Origin: Opitutaceae bacterium
Lineage (GTDB): Bacteria; Verrucomicrobiota; Verrucomicrobiia; Opitutales; Opitutaceae
NCBI GenBank assembly: GCA_018402455.1
Contig: JAGYIG010000014.1
Span: 1 to 64,000 of the forward strand
DNA length: 64,000 nt
Reading direction: 5' to 3'
Within the stretch, counting starts at the first letter, position 1. The number at the start of each line of letters is the position of its first letter. Below, piece after piece: positions 19,511-27,784 of the stretch. Position numbers and translations under genes: made by a program. The notes under the pieces were generated by a model. It made no database searches and was not told the DNA's origin. It saw only the letters and a list, made by a program, of their open reading frames with translations.

Positions 19511-20722
19511 ATGCTCCTCTTCGACCTCTCCCATACCAGCCATAGTCAGGCCCGCACAGGCGTCCAGCGGGTGTCACTCGAGCTGCGCCGGGCGCTTAAG
19601 GCCCTGCCCCGGTACCTGACCGAGGTCACTCATGACCCCTACGCCGGCGACTGGCGACCCTTGCAAAAGTGGGAGCTGGACGCGCTGGAGGCGGCGCCCC
19701 GGACGACCAAACGGCGGGGGTCCTATTGGCCCCTCGCGGCCCAGCTTCGAGGTCGGATGGTTCGGTGGCGCCGCGGCGATCCTGCCAGCTTCTTGGCGTC
19801 GACGAAGCCGACGGGCTTCTTCACGCCCGAGATTTTCACCCAACGCACGGCCCATGCCCTCCCGCGTCTTTTTAAGCGGATCACCGGCCCCAAAATTGCG
19901 CTGTTTCACGACGCGATTTCGCTGCGCCTACCCGCTATGGCCCCCGCCAATGCAGTCGCCCGATTCCCCACCTACCTGGCCGAGCTGCATGATTTCGATG
20001 GCGTTGTGGCCCTGTCGGCCGACTCCCGCCAATCCCTGTTGGACTACTGGGAATGGGCAGGCTGGGACAACCCTCCCGAGGTGCGGGTGATCCCCGCGGG
20101 GGTGGACCACCTCACGGAACCGACAGTCCCGGTTGCGTCCCGGGGGCAACCCAACGCGGGAGTCCCCCCCCTGACGGTGCTTTGCGTCGGGTCAATCGAG
20201 GGCAGAAAAAATCACCTCACTCTGCTCGAAGCCTGCGAAATCCTCTGGCGTCAGGGCGAGACGTTCACGCTCCACCTCATCGGAACCCTGCAGCGCCTCA
20301 CGGGAGCCCCCGCCCTGACGCGTATCCAGGAACTGCAGCAAGGCGGCCGCCCCATCACCTACGACGGCTGGGTCAGTGACCCCGACCTTCAGCGCGCCTA
20401 TGCCGATTGTGCATTTACAGTTTATCCCTCTCTGATGGAGGGATTTGGGTTTCCCGTCTGGGAAAGTCTTCTCCACGCCAAACCCTGTGTCTGCTCCCCC
20501 CAAGGCGCCACCGGCGAAACCGCGGCGGGGGGCGGTTGCCTGACCCCCGATGTCCGATCGGCCCGGTCGCTGGCCGAAACAATGCAGCAGCTGTTGAAAA
20601 ACACCGACCTGCGGGAGCGTCTCACCCTCGAGGCCCGGAACCGTTTGGCTCCGCGGTGGTCGGATTGCGCTCAAGGCCTGGTCGATTGGAGTGACGAACT
20701 GAGCCGAGCTAAATCCAATTGA
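19511..20722 (+). CDS. GT4 glycosyltransferase
   Basis: A 403-residue GT4 enzyme, four bases after the DPM1-like gene. The N-terminus (LLFDLSHTSHSQARTGVQRVS) resembles mannosyltransferase-type GT4 proteins. A VGSIEGRKNH segment near residue 230 and the EX7E motif (EGFGFPVWE) near 311-319 mark the donor site. GATGETAAGGG follows. It closes the plus-strand polysaccharide block. The gene at 21990 encodes a protein of similar layout, so the two may be paralogues. Confidence 0.86.
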   Translation: MLLFDLSHTSHSQARTGVQRVSLELRRALKALPRYLTEVTHDPYAGDWRPLQKWELDALEAAPRTTKRRGSYWPLAAQLRGRMVRWRRGDPASFLASTKPTGFFTPEIFTQRTAHALPRLFKRITGPKIALFHDAISLRLPAMAPANAVARFPTYLAELHDFDGVVALSADSRQSLLDYWEWAGWDNPPEVRVIPAGVDHLTEPTVPVASRGQPNAGVPPLTVLCVGSIEGRKNHLTLLEACEILWRQGETFTLHLIGTLQRLTGAPALTRIQELQQGGRPITYDGWVSDPDLQRAYADCAFTVYPSLMEGFGFPVWESLLHAKPCVCSPQGATGETAAGGGCLTPDVRSARSLAETMQQLLKNTDLRERLTLEARNRLAPRWSDCAQGLVDWSDELSRAKSN

Positions 20723-20778
20723 CCCAACTTTCCCCTTTCCGCCGCCCCGCTTGGGTGGCTAGCTTTCCCGCTCAGCAC

Positions 20779-21975
20779 ATGGCACTTACTTTTTTCAAGC
20801 GTAGCCCCAAAGCGATCCTGCAGCGTTCTCGAGATGACTACGCGACCAAGATGCGCCTCAAGTATGCGCCCTACTATCACGCGATGGAGTCCCAGCAGGG
20901 AACTTCCATCAGATTGGATGGACGGGACATGGTCATGCTTTCGAGCAATGACTATCTGGGACTGTCGTTCCATCCTCAAGTCATCGAAGCCGGCCAAAAA
21001 GCCATGCTCAAATGGGGTACCAGCCCGACCGGCGCGCGCCCTTCCAATGGGTCGCGACTTTATCACACCGACCTGGAGCAAAAGTTGGCGACGTTTCTGG
21101 GCCGCGAAGCCTGTCATATCCACGCCGCCGGTTACCTCTCCTGCCTCACCAGTGTCGCCGCCTTTGCCCAGAAAGGGGACATCATCCTGGCCGATAAGAA
21201 CATCCATTCCTGTCTTTGGGACGGCGTGCGGTTGTCGATGGCCACCGTCGAACGCTTCTCCCACAACAACCCGACCGATTTGCGGGACATCATGGAAACG
21301 GTGGACGCTCGGCGCGCCAAGATGTTGGTGATCGAGGGCGTCTATTCCATGGAGGGGCACATCGCGCAGATGCCCGAACTGATCGGCATCGGGGAGGAAT
21401 TTGGCTGTTTCAGCGTGGTGGACGACGCGCATGGATTCGGCGTATTGGGTCGGCAGGGTCGGGGCACCGTCGATCACTTTGGTTTGAACGACCAGGTCGA
21501 CATCATCTGCGGCAGCATGTCCAAATCACTGGCCAGCACGGGCGGCTTCATCGCCGCATCCCATGACATCATCGAATACCTGCGGACCAACTCCAAACAG
21601 ACGATCTTCAGTGCGGCCGTGCCGCCCTCGCAAGCGGCGGTGGCCTCGGCGGCATTGGACATCATGCAAAATGAGCCCGAACACCACGAACGGCTCTGGC
21701 GCAACACCAAGCGCTACACCAATATTCTGCGATCGTTGGGGCTCGATATTTGGGGCAGTGAAACTCCGGCGGTCCCCATCGTGCTGGGCTCCCGCGAAGC
21801 GGTTTATCGTTTTTGGCAAGCCCTGTTGGAGAAGGGGATCTTCACCGTCATGTCGATCGCGCCGGCCGTGCCCCCGGGCAAAGACCTGATCCGCACCGCC
21901 GTCTCGGCGCTGCACACTGACGACCAAATTGACCGGATCGGCGAGGCCATGGCCTACGCCCTCAAAAAGCTTTAG
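20779..21975 (+). CDS. Serine-palmitoyltransferase-like alpha-oxoamine synthase
   Basis: A 398-residue PLP enzyme of the family that joins an amino acid to an acyl thioester (SPT, BioF, KBL, ALAS). Visible motifs are SSNDYLGL, the DDAHGFG PLP site (H218) and the Schiff-base lysine K249 in SMSKSLASTGGF. The SKSLAS-GGF form fits bacterial serine palmitoyltransferases better than BioF or KBL, where the motif is usually GTLGKA. SPT makes 3-ketosphinganine. Cysteate-using relatives (sulfonolipid) remain possible. ATG 20779 is chosen; an in-frame TTG at 20719 would overlap the preceding stop. It converges on the glycolipid-like operon, 14 bp stop to stop. Confidence 0.85.
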   Translation: MALTFFKRSPKAILQRSRDDYATKMRLKYAPYYHAMESQQGTSIRLDGRDMVMLSSNDYLGLSFHPQVIEAGQKAMLKWGTSPTGARPSNGSRLYHTDLEQKLATFLGREACHIHAAGYLSCLTSVAAFAQKGDIILADKNIHSCLWDGVRLSMATVERFSHNNPTDLRDIMETVDARRAKMLVIEGVYSMEGHIAQMPELIGIGEEFGCFSVVDDAHGFGVLGRQGRGTVDHFGLNDQVDIICGSMSKSLASTGGFIAASHDIIEYLRTNSKQTIFSAAVPPSQAAVASAALDIMQNEPEHHERLWRNTKRYTNILRSLGLDIWGSETPAVPIVLGSREAVYRFWQALLEKGIFTVMSIAPAVPPGKDLIRTAVSALHTDDQIDRIGEAMAYALKKL

Positions 21976-21989
21976 GTCGGGGCAGCAGG

Positions 21990-23012
21990 TCAGGCGCTTT
22001 CTAGGGTCGCCCTCACGACGGCCGCGGACTCCCGCCAAGTGGGCAGGGTTCGCGTGGCGGCCGACGCGGCCAGTTGCCGCCAGACGGCATCCTCCTGCAG
22101 GATTTGACGCAGCCCCTCTCGCCACGCCACCGGATCGTTGACCGGCAGGATCAAGCACCCCCCGTCGGCGGTGTTTTCCCGCAGGACCGGCAAATCGGAA
22201 CACACACAGGGCAAGCCCCGCCACAGCGACTCGAGCACCGGGAGGCCACACCCTTCGGCAATGGTGGGGAAAACCACGGCCCGCGTGTTCTCCAGCAACC
22301 GCGAAAACCGTTCATCTGAGGCAGCCTCATGAAATTTCAATTGGGGGCGCCGACGGGAGAGCTGTTGAATCTGCGTTGCGATGGGCCGCCCATAGTGGGG
22401 GTTGATGCGGCCGACGATGTGGAGCTCAAACGGGAGCCCCTCCGCCCAAAGCGACTCGGCGACCTCCAGCAGAAACGACTGGTTTTTGCGCGGCTCCACG
22501 ATCCCGACGCAGAGCAGCGCGGGACCGGGCACTGCGTCGCGCCGAGGCCAACGGTCGGAGCCATCGAAATCGGCCCCCAACGTCAGGACGGACACGCGGG
22601 TTGAGGTCGCATTCCCCTGCCAGCGCCAAAACCCCAACAGGTCCTTTTTGACCGCTGCCGAAATCGCAAACACGTGTTCGAACTGCGAGAGGGCCTGCAG
22701 GTATTGCGGGTGGCGCGCCACCGCGTGAGGCCAGGTGATCCGCGGATGCTGCAGGGGAATCGCATCCGCGAACAAGGCGGCCAATCGGCAGGGGGGCTGG
22801 TGCAGGAACTCGGCAAACCCGGGTCGTTTCTCCACGTCAAAAACTTCCGTCGTAAAATACCAGTCCTCGGGCCCCGCCTCGCGTGGATCCCACTGCCCCC
22901 AAACCACCGGCTTGATGGCCCCCCGCAATTCCTCCGCGAAGCGACGATTCACGCGCATCAAACCCGAAGCATGACGGGCTTTGCCGGATTTGGTGACGTC
23001 GAAGTAAATCAT
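21990..23012 (-). CDS. GT4 glycosyltransferase (lipid-linked cluster)
   Basis: A 340-residue GT4 enzyme and the last gene of the minus-strand cluster. The N-terminus (MIYFDVTKSGKARHASGLMRV) has the same layout as the GT4 protein at 19511. VGIVEPRKNQ and EX7E (EGCGLPVLE) mark the donor site. Its start overlaps the stop of the preceding GT4 gene by four bases. In this context it may extend a glycolipid head group, but it could equally belong to the neighbouring polysaccharide locus. Confidence 0.84.
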   Translation of the reverse strand: MIYFDVTKSGKARHASGLMRVNRRFAEELRGAIKPVVWGQWDPREAGPEDWYFTTEVFDVEKRPGFAEFLHQPPCRLAALFADAIPLQHPRITWPHAVARHPQYLQALSQFEHVFAISAAVKKDLLGFWRWQGNATSTRVSVLTLGADFDGSDRWPRRDAVPGPALLCVGIVEPRKNQSFLLEVAESLWAEGLPFELHIVGRINPHYGRPIATQIQQLSRRRPQLKFHEAASDERFSRLLENTRAVVFPTIAEGCGLPVLESLWRGLPCVCSDLPVLRENTADGGCLILPVNDPVAWREGLRQILQEDAVWRQLAASAATRTLPTWRESAAVVRATLESA

Positions 23013-24256
23013 GGTATCAAGGCCTTTTCAAAAAGGGCCGCCAACCGCTGCGCGTTTCGGGTGCCGTCGTAGTTGTCCTCCGCCCAGGCCCGGGCGGAGA
23101 GCCGCACCCGATCCCACGCCGGGTCGGGATGGCGCAAACCAGCCAACCGCTCGGCCCACCGCACGGGTTGATCCACCGGCAAGACCCAACCGGTCTGCCC
23201 GTCGGTTACCGCCTCGGTGGTGGCGGCATGAGGAGACGTGAGCACCAACACTCCGGCGATCATCGCCTCGGGAATTACGTTGGGTAAGCCATCCCGGTCG
23301 CCGGTCGCTGCCACCACACCCGTGTGCAGCAACGCATCGGCGCGGCCCAGATCCTCCCAGACCGCCTGCTGGGAGAGGTGACCCGGTAGTTTGACGTGGC
23401 GCGCGAGCTTGAGCGCGGAAATCTGCTCCTCCAATCGACCCCGTTCGGGCCCCTCCCCCACGATGCGGGCCTCAAACTCAACCCCTTGATCCGCCAGAGC
23501 GCGGTAGATGCGCAGCTGATGATCAAGTCCCTTTTTGGCGACCAAACGGGCGATGCAGAGCAGCCGGAGGTGCGTCCGCTCGGGACGCAATGGCCGACAG
23601 GGAGGAAAGTTCTCCAGCCCGCGACGGATGACATGAATTTTCGCTGGATCGAGTCCGCGTTCCACCAAGGTGGCTCGACCCATGGCGGTGGAGGTGTGGA
23701 TGAAGCGGGCCTCGGTCAGCTTTTCCCGCAACCACCAGTCGCCGCCGTGTTCATAGATGTCGTAAGCATGAGCCGCCGTGCTGTAGCGATGACCGTTCAG
23801 GCGATGCAGAATCCACGCCGCCGTGGCGGGCGCGCCCGACCAGGCCGCGTGCACCAGATCCGGGGGATGCCGCCTGAAATGCGGGTAGAACACCCCGGCA
23901 AACCCGGCCCCCAAGGCGTCGAGCTGGTGAGCCAGGAGGGAGCGCGGCGGGTGCAGCTGCTCTGCAGAAACGCTCTTGAGCAGGGAGAGCGCCACCCAGG
24001 GAATGATCCAAAGCAACTCCAGCAGTCGCCACAGGGAGAACTTGATGACGGGCTGGCCCGCAAAGGTTCCGCCGCCGCCAAAAAGCGAATACAGCCGCAG
24101 GTCCAATCCCCGGCCGATCATCGCCCTCACCTCCCGCTGCAGAAACGTTTCGGTGGGCTGCGGAAAGGTGGTGAAAAGATAGGCAACGCGGATCGGAGCA
24201 GGACGCACGGCCGCCAATCTGGGATTCAAGCCATCCGGGGCCAAGCGCTTACTCAT
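23009..24256 (-). CDS. GT4 glycosyltransferase, colanic-acid WcaL-like
   Basis: A 415-residue GT4 enzyme. It begins, after a 20-residue leader, with VAYLFTTFPQPTETFLQREV, typical of the WcaL/exopolysaccharide branch. A hydrophobic stretch near residues 72-95 may associate with the membrane. VAKKGLDHQL and GLPNVIPEAM mark the donor domain. It follows the MGDG-synthase-like gene by 29 bp and overlaps the next GT4 gene. A role in extending a lipid-linked sugar is inferred from position only. Confidence 0.85.
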   Translation of the reverse strand: MSKRLAPDGLNPRLAAVRPAPIRVAYLFTTFPQPTETFLQREVRAMIGRGLDLRLYSLFGGGGTFAGQPVIKFSLWRLLELLWIIPWVALSLLKSVSAEQLHPPRSLLAHQLDALGAGFAGVFYPHFRRHPPDLVHAAWSGAPATAAWILHRLNGHRYSTAAHAYDIYEHGGDWWLREKLTEARFIHTSTAMGRATLVERGLDPAKIHVIRRGLENFPPCRPLRPERTHLRLLCIARLVAKKGLDHQLRIYRALADQGVEFEARIVGEGPERGRLEEQISALKLARHVKLPGHLSQQAVWEDLGRADALLHTGVVAATGDRDGLPNVIPEAMIAGVLVLTSPHAATTEAVTDGQTGWVLPVDQPVRWAERLAGLRHPDPAWDRVRLSARAWAEDNYDGTRNAQRLAALFEKALIP

Positions 24257-24285
24257 CCGTCGCCGTTATCAATAAAACCACGGGA

Positions 24286-25500
24286 TCAATCCGCCAGGTT
24301 GACCGGCGGAAAGGGTTGGCGGGTCAGAGGGACGTCCGCCACCTCCTGGGCCAAGCGGATCAGGTCCTCGACCAACTCCGTCTGATCATCGGGATATTGC
24401 AGGGCCACAAAATCCTCCCGGTAACGCTCATACGCAGCGGCATCCGCCATCCATGCATCGATCAGGGTGGAGAAATCCTGCGCGCTTTCCACCTTCTGCG
24501 ATCGGGCGCCATTGCGGAAAAATTTCCACGTCAGCTGCTCCTGCGGCATGATGCCTCCGAAGCCATTGAAGATAATGGGACACCCGTAGTGGAGCGCCTT
24601 GGCGCAGGTGGTTGTGCCGCCGCGAGTAACGATGACATCACTGGCCTGCACCAGCAGGTGCATCTCGTCCGTGTAGCCATCGACAAACAGCGGCAACTTC
24701 GGGTGATTGGCCCGCCAATGCATCAAGGCGTTGTAGGTCTCGATGTTGCGCCCACAGATCGCGATGACCTGCAGCCGCTCCGCGTGCCGGGCCAGCGTGG
24801 GCAACAGGGCAAGATGGTTGTTCGCCCCGTTGCCGCCGGTGGCGAGAAAGACGGTAAAACGATCCGGCTTCAAACGGAGGTCGCTGCGCCGGTAGCGGGA
24901 TCGCATTTTTTCGTCCAAGTACTCCAGCATCGCCTGCGGTCGCATCAGGTGTCCGCGCACCCGGGTTTTCTTGGCCGGCATGCCGCACTTGATGGCGTAA
25001 TCCCGGGCGGTAGGCGTGCGCGAGATGAACATATCCGCCGAGGGTTCGAGCCAATTTCGGCTGTAGCCCCACCCTCCCGAGAACTCTCCGCAATAGGTGG
25101 CGCACCTGACGGCATCTGCTCCCAGCATCTCGCGGGCGAACTGAAAATAGCCTCGGTTGAGACAGTCGTGCACGCTCAAGACCAGATGGGGGCGGTAATC
25201 CTCCAGGACGGTCCGGTAGTAGCCCCGACCGATGGTGACACTGGAGCGATTGATGAAACTGAGCAGCTCCACCATCGCGTAGAACAGGTTGTGCAAAAAG
25301 GGCAGGCGCAGCTGAATCCAGTTATAGAGGCGCACCCCCGAGCGATTCACCACCGACGACTTTTCCAGCATCTGCTCGATCCGCACGTCTACGCTGTGTT
25401 GGTAAAGCACAAAACACCATTGGGCAAAGGCCTGCGCCCGCGCGTCATGTCCCCCGCCGGTGCTGGAGGTTAAGACCAGGATTCGAAGTTTTTTATCCAC
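24286..25500 (-). CDS. MGDG-synthase/UgtP-like glycolipid glycosyltransferase (GT28)
   Basis: A 404-residue GT-B enzyme of the monogalactosyldiacylglycerol-synthase type. It carries the N-terminal glycine-rich TGGGHDARA motif for acceptor and membrane interaction. The C-terminal half has ATGGNGANNH, an acceptor/donor loop GYTDEMHLLVQASDVIVTRG and the GGTTTCAKAL segment typical of GT28. Relatives glycosylate diacylglycerol; beside an SPT-like gene, a ceramide-like acceptor is plausible. The start overlaps the SDR stop by eight bases, so it is translated in the same operon. Confidence 0.83.
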   Translation of the reverse strand: MDKKLRILVLTSSTGGGHDARAQAFAQWCFVLYQHSVDVRIEQMLEKSSVVNRSGVRLYNWIQLRLPFLHNLFYAMVELLSFINRSSVTIGRGYYRTVLEDYRPHLVLSVHDCLNRGYFQFAREMLGADAVRCATYCGEFSGGWGYSRNWLEPSADMFISRTPTARDYAIKCGMPAKKTRVRGHLMRPQAMLEYLDEKMRSRYRRSDLRLKPDRFTVFLATGGNGANNHLALLPTLARHAERLQVIAICGRNIETYNALMHWRANHPKLPLFVDGYTDEMHLLVQASDVIVTRGGTTTCAKALHYGCPIIFNGFGGIMPQEQLTWKFFRNGARSQKVESAQDFSTLIDAWMADAAAYERYREDFVALQYPDDQTELVEDLIRLAQEVADVPLTRQPFPPVNLAD

Positions 25501-26347
25501 GTGTGGTGAGGCCGAAGTAACGCCAGCGGATGATCCGGGCCAGCCTTTCTGGTATCAATCGAACCAATACGGGAGCAATACGAGCCTGAAAAACCCCGCC
25601 GCTGCGCACCACCCCGGAACGTCGGCGCTGGATCGCCCGCCACATCGCGAGCGCCGCGCTGGCCGCGGAGGGAGCCGCGTCAAGATGGGCTTCGAGGGTG
25701 TGCCAGGCAGCGGACACCCGAGGATCCGGGGTGCGCGCCATGGCGACCGCGGCTCGCGCGGCCATGACCTGATTGAAGCCGGTCTTGATATCGCCCGGCC
25801 GAAAATCAATGACCACGATGCCCGTCCCCGCGCACTCCATCATCAGGCTTTCGCTCAGGGCACTCAGGGCGGCCTTGGCCATGTTGTAACCCGCCATAAA
25901 CGGCAGGGGGAACTCCACCGCCAAGGAGGACACGTTCAACAAGATGCCCGTTTCCAGGCCGCGCAGGGCGGCCATCTGCACCCCGATCAAGGCACTCGTG
26001 GTGGTGACCATGGCTGCAAGTTGCTGATCCAATTCCGCCGCCGACAAGGTGGTGAACGGGGCGAAGACGCCGTATCCCGCATTGTTGATGATGACGTCGA
26101 AACCGCCCGCCTCATGCCAACAGTCTGTAAATTTTTTCAGCGTTCCCTCCCGGTCGGTCAGGTCCAGCACCACCCCATGAAACCCGGGTTGGAGCTGGCA
26201 GGCGGCCCAACCGGTCTCGGCCCGCGCTGTCCCCCAGACCGCCCAACCCCGGGTGAGCAGCAACTGAGCGATGGCTCCGCCAATTCCCCCCGAGACTCCC
26301 GTGACGAAGGCCCGCCTCGACGGCGGGTGCTGGGCTGCCGCGGTCAT
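25493..26347 (-). CDS. Short-chain dehydrogenase/reductase (lipid cluster)
   Basis: A 284-residue classical SDR. It has the NAD(P) motif VTGVSGGIG near residues 15-23, an NNAGYG strand, catalytic S140/S141 and YxxxK (Y154-N-M-A-K158). In an SPT/KAS/ACP context it could reduce 3-ketosphinganine or a 3-ketoacyl-ACP. The start overlaps the upstream KAS stop (ATGA), indicating coupling. The C-terminal 80 residues are arginine-rich with a hydrophobic segment near 255-280 that may bind the membrane. Confidence 0.82.
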   Translation of the reverse strand: MTAAAQHPPSRRAFVTGVSGGIGGAIAQLLLTRGWAVWGTARAETGWAACQLQPGFHGVVLDLTDREGTLKKFTDCWHEAGGFDVIINNAGYGVFAPFTTLSAAELDQQLAAMVTTTSALIGVQMAALRGLETGILLNVSSLAVEFPLPFMAGYNMAKAALSALSESLMMECAGTGIVVIDFRPGDIKTGFNQVMAARAAVAMARTPDPRVSAAWHTLEAHLDAAPSAASAALAMWRAIQRRRSGVVRSGGVFQARIAPVLVRLIPERLARIIRWRYFGLTTRG

Positions 26348-27615
26348 CCCACCGAGGGAACCGCCCTCATCACCAGCGCCACATTGGCGCCCCCGAATCC
26401 ACTGCTGTTATTGAGCACGATTTGGGGCCGCTCGGTCACCGTTTCCCGAATGATGTTCAGATCCGCGACGGCGGGATCCAGATCCGTGAGGTGAGCGGAG
26501 CCCGGCATGAAGCCCTGCCGCAATGCCACGGCGCAGAACCCGGTCTCCATCGCCCCCGCCAGGGACAAGCCATGACCGGTCAGGGCCTTGGTGGAGCTGA
26601 TCGCCGGCCGAGCGCCGGAAGCGCCGAAAACAGATCGGATCGCCTTGCCTTCCGATATGTCACCGATCGGCGTGGAGGTGGCGTGGGCGTTGATGTAGTC
26701 AACCGCCTCCGGCTCCACCCCGGCACTGCCCAGCGCCCGTCGCAGGGCGTTGGCGAGCCCCAGTCCGTCGGGATGAGAAATCGCCACGTTGTGGCCATCG
26801 GAAGCTTGGCCCCACCCCGCGAGTTCGCAGTAGGGGACCACCCCGCGTCGGGCGACCTCCTCCTCACTTTCGAGCACCAGGACGGTGGCCCCCCCTGTGC
26901 CCACGAATCCGTCGCGCCCCCGGTCAAACGGCCGGGATGCGGTATCGGGATCCGGGTTGAGGGAAAGCGCCCGCATGCCCGCGAAAGGCAGGATCGTTTC
27001 AACGTTTCCGTCTTCGGCCCCCACCACAAACATGCGTTGCTGACGGCCCAGAAAAATCTCATCGAAGGCATACCCCAGCGCGTGCGAAGAGGACGCACAC
27101 GCGGAGGCAAATCCAGTGGAGGCCCCTTTGATCCCGAAGTGCGCCACCAGGTTGAACTGCACGGTGCCCGCAATCGAGGCCACAATCCCCAAGGGGGAAC
27201 ACCGCATCACCCCTTTTTCGTGCATGCGGCGCACGTAGTAGGTCAAGAGATTCGGGGAACCGGCGGACGCACCAAACAATCCAGTGTCGTCATTGGAAAT
27301 CTCGGCCGGAGAGAGTCCCGCGTCCTCAATCGCCTGCAGCATCGCACAGTAGCTGTACAGGCCGTGCGGGCCCATGCTGCGCAGGTATTCCCGTTTGACC
27401 CGATAGCGCTCCGGATACGTCCAATCCTCCGGGTCCAACGATTCCGTGTCGAATCCCCGCACCGGGGCCGCCACGGTGACCGGGATATTGGCCGCGGCAA
27501 AAGGTGGGTAGGCGATGACGCCGTGGCGCAGCGCTTTCAAACTTTCGGCGACCGTTGAAAGGTCGTTGCCGATGCTGGTGATGAATCCAAGTCCGGTTAC
27601 GTATACTTTGGCCAT
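26344..27615 (-). CDS. Beta-ketoacyl-ACP synthase (FabF-like)
   Basis: A 423-residue ketosynthase that condenses acyl-ACP with malonyl-ACP. The full catalytic triad is present: C173 in SACASSS, H311 in NAHATSTPIGD and H348 in TKALTGHGLSLAGA, with K343. Length and motifs fit the KAS II family. The start is placed at ATG 27615 (MAKVYVTGLG); the 14 extra in-frame residues upstream are not typical. It follows the ACP-FabZ fusion by about 170 bp and is coupled to the SDR downstream. It may be dedicated to a special acyl chain rather than general fatty acid synthesis. Confidence 0.9.
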   Translation of the reverse strand: MAKVYVTGLGFITSIGNDLSTVAESLKALRHGVIAYPPFAAANIPVTVAAPVRGFDTESLDPEDWTYPERYRVKREYLRSMGPHGLYSYCAMLQAIEDAGLSPAEISNDDTGLFGASAGSPNLLTYYVRRMHEKGVMRCSPLGIVASIAGTVQFNLVAHFGIKGASTGFASACASSSHALGYAFDEIFLGRQQRMFVVGAEDGNVETILPFAGMRALSLNPDPDTASRPFDRGRDGFVGTGGATVLVLESEEEVARRGVVPYCELAGWGQASDGHNVAISHPDGLGLANALRRALGSAGVEPEAVDYINAHATSTPIGDISEGKAIRSVFGASGARPAISSTKALTGHGLSLAGAMETGFCAVALRQGFMPGSAHLTDLDPAVADLNIIRETVTERPQIVLNNSSGFGGANVALVMRAVPSVG

Positions 27616-27784
27616 TGCAAGTAGAAGTCCGCCGAGCCCCAAGGATACCGGCGGCACCAGTGTTCTGGGGGATACGGTTTTGAGTCGGTGAACAAGAGGA
27701 TGTCCCCCCCCACCAGTCGCGTCAACGCACCGATTGGCCCCAAGCTAAAAATCCCGCGAGGGAACTGGGGCGTCGTCGAAAAAA

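Noticed and set aside
27616-27784. Possible terminator or small gene between ACP-FabZ and ketosynthase genes
   Set aside because: CCC-TCGC-GGG followed by ATTTTT on the minus strand is a weak three-base stem. No convincing short frame with a ribosome binding site was seen.
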